DNA from: an uncultured Prevotellaceae bacterium
GTDB taxonomy: Bacteria; Bacteroidota; Bacteroidia; Bacteroidales; Muribaculaceae
Length of the DNA: 8,122 bases
Reading direction: 5' to 3'
Assembly: GCA_937892085.1 (NCBI GenBank)
Contig: CALAVD010000114.1
Location: forward strand, 1 to 8,122
Below the pieces are notes generated by a model. The model searched no databases. It was not told the DNA's origin and saw nothing but the letters and a program-made list of their open reading frames with translations. Shown piece by piece: positions 4,944-8,122 of the stretch (positions are counted from its first letter, which is position 1; each line of letters opens with the position of its first letter). Both the position numbers and the translations under genes were made by a program.

Positions 4944-7214
4944 TTACAAAGGTTTAATTGATATTGCGAAGCCTCCGCCAGGAGCCTCGGTCATCTTGAG
5001 CACGTCGCCCTGCTTCACGGTTTTCTTGGTGATGGTGTAGGCGGCGGGGTTGGTCTCGTAGTTGGCATCTTTAGCGTCGGCGTAGATGATGGCCTCATAT
5101 TTGCGTCCCTTGTCGAGGAAGTCGAGTTTCACATCCACTTTGTGCCCCTTCTCGTTGCACTTGCCGCCAATGAACCAGTTGTCGGTACCCTTGGCTTTGC
5201 GTGCTACGGTGATGTACTCTCCTGGCTCGGCATCGATGTATCGGCTGTCGTCCCAGTCGAGTGCCACGTCGCGGATGAACTGGAAGGCGTCGTCAAACTT
5301 TTCGTAGTTCTGTGGCAGGTCGGCAGCCATCTGCAATGGGCTGCACATCACCACATAAAGAGCGAGCTGTCCCACAACGGTAGTGTGGACGATGTGCTTG
5401 TTCTCGCTCCAATTCTCAAGACGTGTCTCAAGCACGCCGGGGGTGTAGTCCATGGGACCACCCTGGAAGCGGGTAAACGGCAAGGTAACGGTGTGGCTGG
5501 GCTTGCTGCCGTAGAATGCCTCATACTCGGTGCCTCGCGCGCTCTCGTTGCCCACGAGGTTGGGCCAAGTGCGGCACAGTCCAGTGGGACGAGTCGCCTC
5601 GTGTGCGTTGACCATGATGTGGTGCTTGGCGGCCTCCTGAAGGACATAGAGATAGTGGTTGTTCATCGACTGGCTGTAGTGATAGTCGCCACGTGGGATG
5701 ATGTCGCCCACATATCCGCTCTTCACGGCATCGTAGCCATAGTCGTTCATGAGCTGATAGGCTTTTTCCAAATGGCGCTCATAGTTGGTCACGCTCGAGC
5801 TCGTCTCGTGGTGCATCATCAGCTTCACGCCACGGCTGTGGGCGTAGTCGTTGAGATACTTGATGTCGAAATCGGGATAGGGGGTCACGAAGTCAAACAC
5901 ATCGGCCTTCCACATGCACGCCCAGTCTTCCCAACCAATGTTCCAACCCTCAACCAGCACCTCGTCGAGGCCGTTCTTGGCGGCGAAGTCGATGTAGCGT
6001 TTCACCTTCTCGTTGTTGGCAGCATGGCGGCCGTTGGGCTTCACCTTCTGCCAGTCGATGTTGTCGAGATAGATGCTGGGGAAGTCGTCGGTGTAGTGCC
6101 ACGATGACTTGCCGACGATCATCTCCCACCACACGCCACAGTACTTGGTGGGGTGAATCCACGAGACATCGTCGAGAGCGCAAGGCTCGTTGAGGTTGAG
6201 GATGAGGTTAGAGGAGAGCATGTCGCGGGCGTCGTCAGAAACCATCACCGTGCGCCAGGGAGTCTGGCATGGCGTCTGCATGCAACCTTTCAGGCCGGTG
6301 GCGTCGGGTGTCAGATGGCTGACAAAGGTGAAGGGCCGTGGCAGGGGATAGGGCGATGGCTTGGGGGCTGGCGTGTAGGCATTGCTGCTGCCCATGAGCT
6401 TGGTGGTGAGAGCCGTTGTCTGGGCGTCGACCAGCTCCAGGTGCATGGTGGCGTAGTCCATGCAGGCAGCCTCGTGGATGTTGATGTAGAGGCCGTCGTC
6501 AGTCTTCATCTGCAAGGACGTCTGCACGCCAGTCTCAGAGAAGACGGCCACGGAGCTGTTGCCCCAGTTCACGGCCTCCTTCATGCGGCTGCGAATCTCG
6601 CTGAGCTTGGTCTGCTGTGTCTCCTGCTCCTGCGTGTCGTAGTCGCCGGGCAGCCACCAGGCGGTGTGGTCGCCAGCCATGGCGAACTCTGTGCGTTCCT
6701 CCTGAATGAGGAAGTAGTTCAGGTCGGGCTGCTGCGGGAACTCGTAGCGCAGGCCGATGCCTTCGTCGTAGACGCGGAAGCGGACGACGATGCGGCGGTC
6801 GTGCTGGCGGGGCTGAAGCTGCATGCCGGGCTTGGCCTTGGGCGGGGCAGAACGCCACTGGCGCGACAAGGTGGCTGCATACTCTGTATAGTGGTTGCGA
6901 ATGTCACGAGACTCACCCCAGACGGGCTGCCACGTCTCGTCCTGCTCAGTGGCCTGCTCGTCAACGATGCGGAAACCTTCCATCAGGTCAGTCTCTTCCA
7001 TGCCCATTGAGGCGTGCTTGTCCTTCGCCAGCTCCAGGCCGAGGTGCGACGGCAGCACAACAGTGCGCTCCTTGTAGGTCAGCTCGTAGGTGGGGCGCCC
7101 GTCCTCGTCCAGGTAGAACTTCAGCTTGACATTACCGTTGGGCGACGATACTTCCGTGGCCAGCGCCATAAGCGGCATCATCAGCATGGCCATCCATACA
7201 TTTCTCTTTTTCAT
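4944..7214 (-). CDS. susB: SusB-type GH97 alpha-glucosidase, inverting, Ca-dependent
   Basis: This 756-residue GH97 enzyme is expected to release glucose from the non-reducing ends of malto-oligosaccharides. A signal peptide (MKKRNVWMAMLMMPLMALA) starts at the ATG at 7214, so export is likely. An N-terminal beta-sandwich (~21-280) is followed by the barrel and a C-terminal beta domain (~655-756). Aligning from memory to B. thetaiotaomicron SusB with a constant offset of 31, Glu470 (MMHHE) matches Glu439 and Glu539 (NAHEA) matches Glu508, the bases. Glu563 (ARGTE) matches the acid Glu532, Glu557 (GNE) matches the Ca ligand Glu526, and Glu422 (LVEGW) matches Glu391. Glu at the HHE position points to the inverting alpha-glucosidase group, not the retaining alpha-galactosidase group. 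Length is close to SusB (738). Oddities are an (X-Pro)7 run at residues 281-294 and higher GC in the 5' half. It starts 24 bp after the malQ stop. Confidence 0.94.
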   Translation of the reverse strand: MKKRNVWMAMLMMPLMALATEVSSPNGNVKLKFYLDEDGRPTYELTYKERTVVLPSHLGLELAKDKHASMGMEETDLMEGFRIVDEQATEQDETWQPVWGESRDIRNHYTEYAATLSRQWRSAPPKAKPGMQLQPRQHDRRIVVRFRVYDEGIGLRYEFPQQPDLNYFLIQEERTEFAMAGDHTAWWLPGDYDTQEQETQQTKLSEIRSRMKEAVNWGNSSVAVFSETGVQTSLQMKTDDGLYINIHEAACMDYATMHLELVDAQTTALTTKLMGSSNAYTPAPKPSPYPLPRPFTFVSHLTPDATGLKGCMQTPCQTPWRTVMVSDDARDMLSSNLILNLNEPCALDDVSWIHPTKYCGVWWEMIVGKSSWHYTDDFPSIYLDNIDWQKVKPNGRHAANNEKVKRYIDFAAKNGLDEVLVEGWNIGWEDWACMWKADVFDFVTPYPDFDIKYLNDYAHSRGVKLMMHHETSSSVTNYERHLEKAYQLMNDYGYDAVKSGYVGDIIPRGDYHYSQSMNNHYLYVLQEAAKHHIMVNAHEATRPTGLCRTWPNLVGNESARGTEYEAFYGSKPSHTVTLPFTRFQGGPMDYTPGVLETRLENWSENKHIVHTTVVGQLALYVVMCSPLQMAADLPQNYEKFDDAFQFIRDVALDWDDSRYIDAEPGEYITVARKAKGTDNWFIGGKCNEKGHKVDVKLDFLDKGRKYEAIIYADAKDANYETNPAAYTITKKTVKQGDVLKMTEAPGGGFAISIKPL

Positions 7215-7238
7215 ATCTAATTGGTTTTTGTGTGAATA

Positions 7239-8122
7239 TTATTTACGGCCGCTCTGCACAATGAGCTCAGAGAGCTCCGTGTTGAAGTCGTCGGCCTGTA
7301 GAAGCTGCTCGATGGAGAGGTGCATGCGGTAGCGCCAGTAGTGACGGGGGTTGGCGGGGATGTTGATGCGCTCGGCGTTCTGGTCGGGCAGGCGGTACTT
7401 CTCGCTGATGCTGAGCCAATCTTGGAGGGAGAGCAGACAGAGCATGGAGGGGGAGGTGAGGTGACGGCTCACAATATCCTTGGCCAGCCAGCCGGGAAGC
7501 GGGTGAGGAGCAGCGCCGCCACGGTAGAGCATGGTATTGTAGTAGTCCTGCGTGCGGGCCTCGTCCTCGTCCCACCACTGGCGCAGCGTGGCCATGTCGT
7601 GGGTAGAGATGGTGCAGACGGAGCGGTAAGGGTTACGGCTCAGGTGCCCGAAGCGCACCGACGGATCCTTCGGCATGGACTGAATCTCCAGCGAGAGGAT
7701 GCGTAGCTCGTTCATCACCCAGGGCACGCAGTCGGGCACCATGCCCAGGTCTTCGGCACAGCAGAGCATGCGTGTGGCCTGCGTCAGGCGGGGCAGCTTC
7801 TTCATGGCCTCCTGATACCAGAACTGGTTGTTACGGCGGTAGAAGTAGTCGTTGTACAGGCGGTTGAAGGCTTGTTTCTCCTCGTCGCTGAGGCAGGTAT
7901 AGTCCTCGTTGAACTGCACGGCGATGCGCGGATGGAAGCGGTCGCTGCGCTTGTGGTCGACGAGGAAGAGCTCCATGTGGTTGTAGACGCCGTACGCCTC
8001 TATCTCATCGCGGCTCATGCCCAGGGCGGGAGAGAACTGGCCCATCAGGCCGGACTTCTCAGGCACAGGAATCTCCCAGATGCGGAAGAATCCGAGCACG
8101 TGGTCGATGCGATAGGCATCGA
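7239..8122 (-). CDS. malQ: 4-alpha-glucanotransferase (amylomaltase), GH77, 5' end missing
   Basis: GH77 enzymes move alpha-1,4-glucan segments between maltodextrins, releasing glucose; they are normally cytoplasmic. The frame is open to the right edge, where it begins DAYRIDHVLGFFRIWEIP, so the GTG at 8099 is an internal Val and not the start. The Asp of YRIDH (8103-8105) is the expected nucleophile. AEDLG carries the acid/base Glu (7752-7754), and STHDMATLRQWW carries the transition-state Asp (7596-7598). All three catalytic residues of the family are therefore visible in the last ~294 codons. Bacteroidetes homologues are usually near 890 residues, with N-terminal starch-binding domains, so roughly two thirds of the gene probably lies outside. 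The stop TAA is at 7241-7239, 24 bp before the GH97 start, which suggests translational or at least transcriptional coupling. It is the first visible gene of the cluster; the promoter is not in the window. Confidence 0.93.
   Translation of the reverse strand, partial: DAYRIDHVLGFFRIWEIPVPEKSGLMGQFSPALGMSRDEIEAYGVYNHMELFLVDHKRSDRFHPRIAVQFNEDYTCLSDEEKQAFNRLYNDYFYRRNNQFWYQEAMKKLPRLTQATRMLCCAEDLGMVPDCVPWVMNELRILSLEIQSMPKDPSVRFGHLSRNPYRSVCTISTHDMATLRQWWDEDEARTQDYYNTMLYRGGAAPHPLPGWLAKDIVSRHLTSPSMLCLLSLQDWLSISEKYRLPDQNAERINIPANPRHYWRYRMHLSIEQLLQADDFNTELSELIVQSGRK

Noticed and set aside
5142..6107. Long + strand open frame of about 320 codons opposite the GH97 gene
   Set aside because: It lies entirely antisense to conserved GH97 sequence including the catalytic Glu residues and shows no family motif; it is a shadow frame.
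6153..7010. Second long + strand open frame opposite the GH97 5' half
   Set aside because: It overlaps the preceding antisense frame and the GC-rich part of GH97, where stops are rare; no recognisable protein features.
7215..7238. Promoter between malQ and the GH97 gene
   Set aside because: The gap is only 24 bp and shows no Bacteroidetes-type TTTG / TAnnTTTG pair, so an internal promoter cannot be supported.
1..8122. CRISPR array, tRNA, rRNA, insertion sequence or toxin-antitoxin pair
   Set aside because: I saw no regularly spaced long repeats, cloverleaf-like sequence, transposase motif or paired small genes anywhere in the window.

Overview
The window looks like part of a chromosome from a Bacteroidales bacterium, plausibly Prevotellaceae or Muribaculaceae. 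The basis is protein family content: a SusB-type GH97 enzyme, a SusA-like periplasmic GH13 enzyme and a Bacteroidetes-style GH77 glucanotransferase. A-rich leaders without a clear Shine-Dalgarno sequence also fit. Genus cannot be fixed from the sequence alone.

Layout. On the + strand, bases 3-614 hold the 3' part of a zinc-ribbon, single-pass membrane protein whose start lies left of the window. Bases 615-923 are an AT-rich convergent gap. It holds an 11-bp-stem hairpin directly after that gene, a decayed 49-codon remnant of the C-terminus of an archaeal-type AAA ATPase (minus strand), and a terminator-like hairpin with a T-rich tail facing the genes to the right. Everything from 924 to the right edge is one minus-strand cluster. 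In transcription order it is malQ (GH77, 5' end cut by the window edge), a GH97 alpha-glucosidase (susB), a type I pullulanase (pulA) and a SusA-like neopullulanase (GH13). The gaps are 24, 73 and 65 bp, which suggests one operon ending at the terminator near 860-900.

How the genes work together. The pullulanase should cut alpha-1,6 branches and the GH13 enzyme alpha-1,4 bonds of malto-oligosaccharides and pullulan. The GH97 enzyme should release glucose from the ends. All three carry signal peptides and would act outside the cytoplasm, most likely in the periplasm. MalQ shows no export signal in the visible part and is normally cytoplasmic, where it would disproportionate imported maltodextrins. 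No SusC/SusD, SusR or sugar transporter gene is in the window; they may lie beyond the right edge or elsewhere.

The most unusual non-coding signal is in the two longer operon spacers. Each carries four degenerate 8-bp tandem units just before the next start codon, with different unit sequences in each spacer (CTCGATTA-like and CTTGTTTA-like). One spacer also forms a perfect 14-bp inverted repeat. Inside genes, a 15-bp tandem duplication in pulA and an (X-Pro)7 run in the GH97 enzyme stand out. I found no clear novel defence system, mobile element, CRISPR array or RNA gene.
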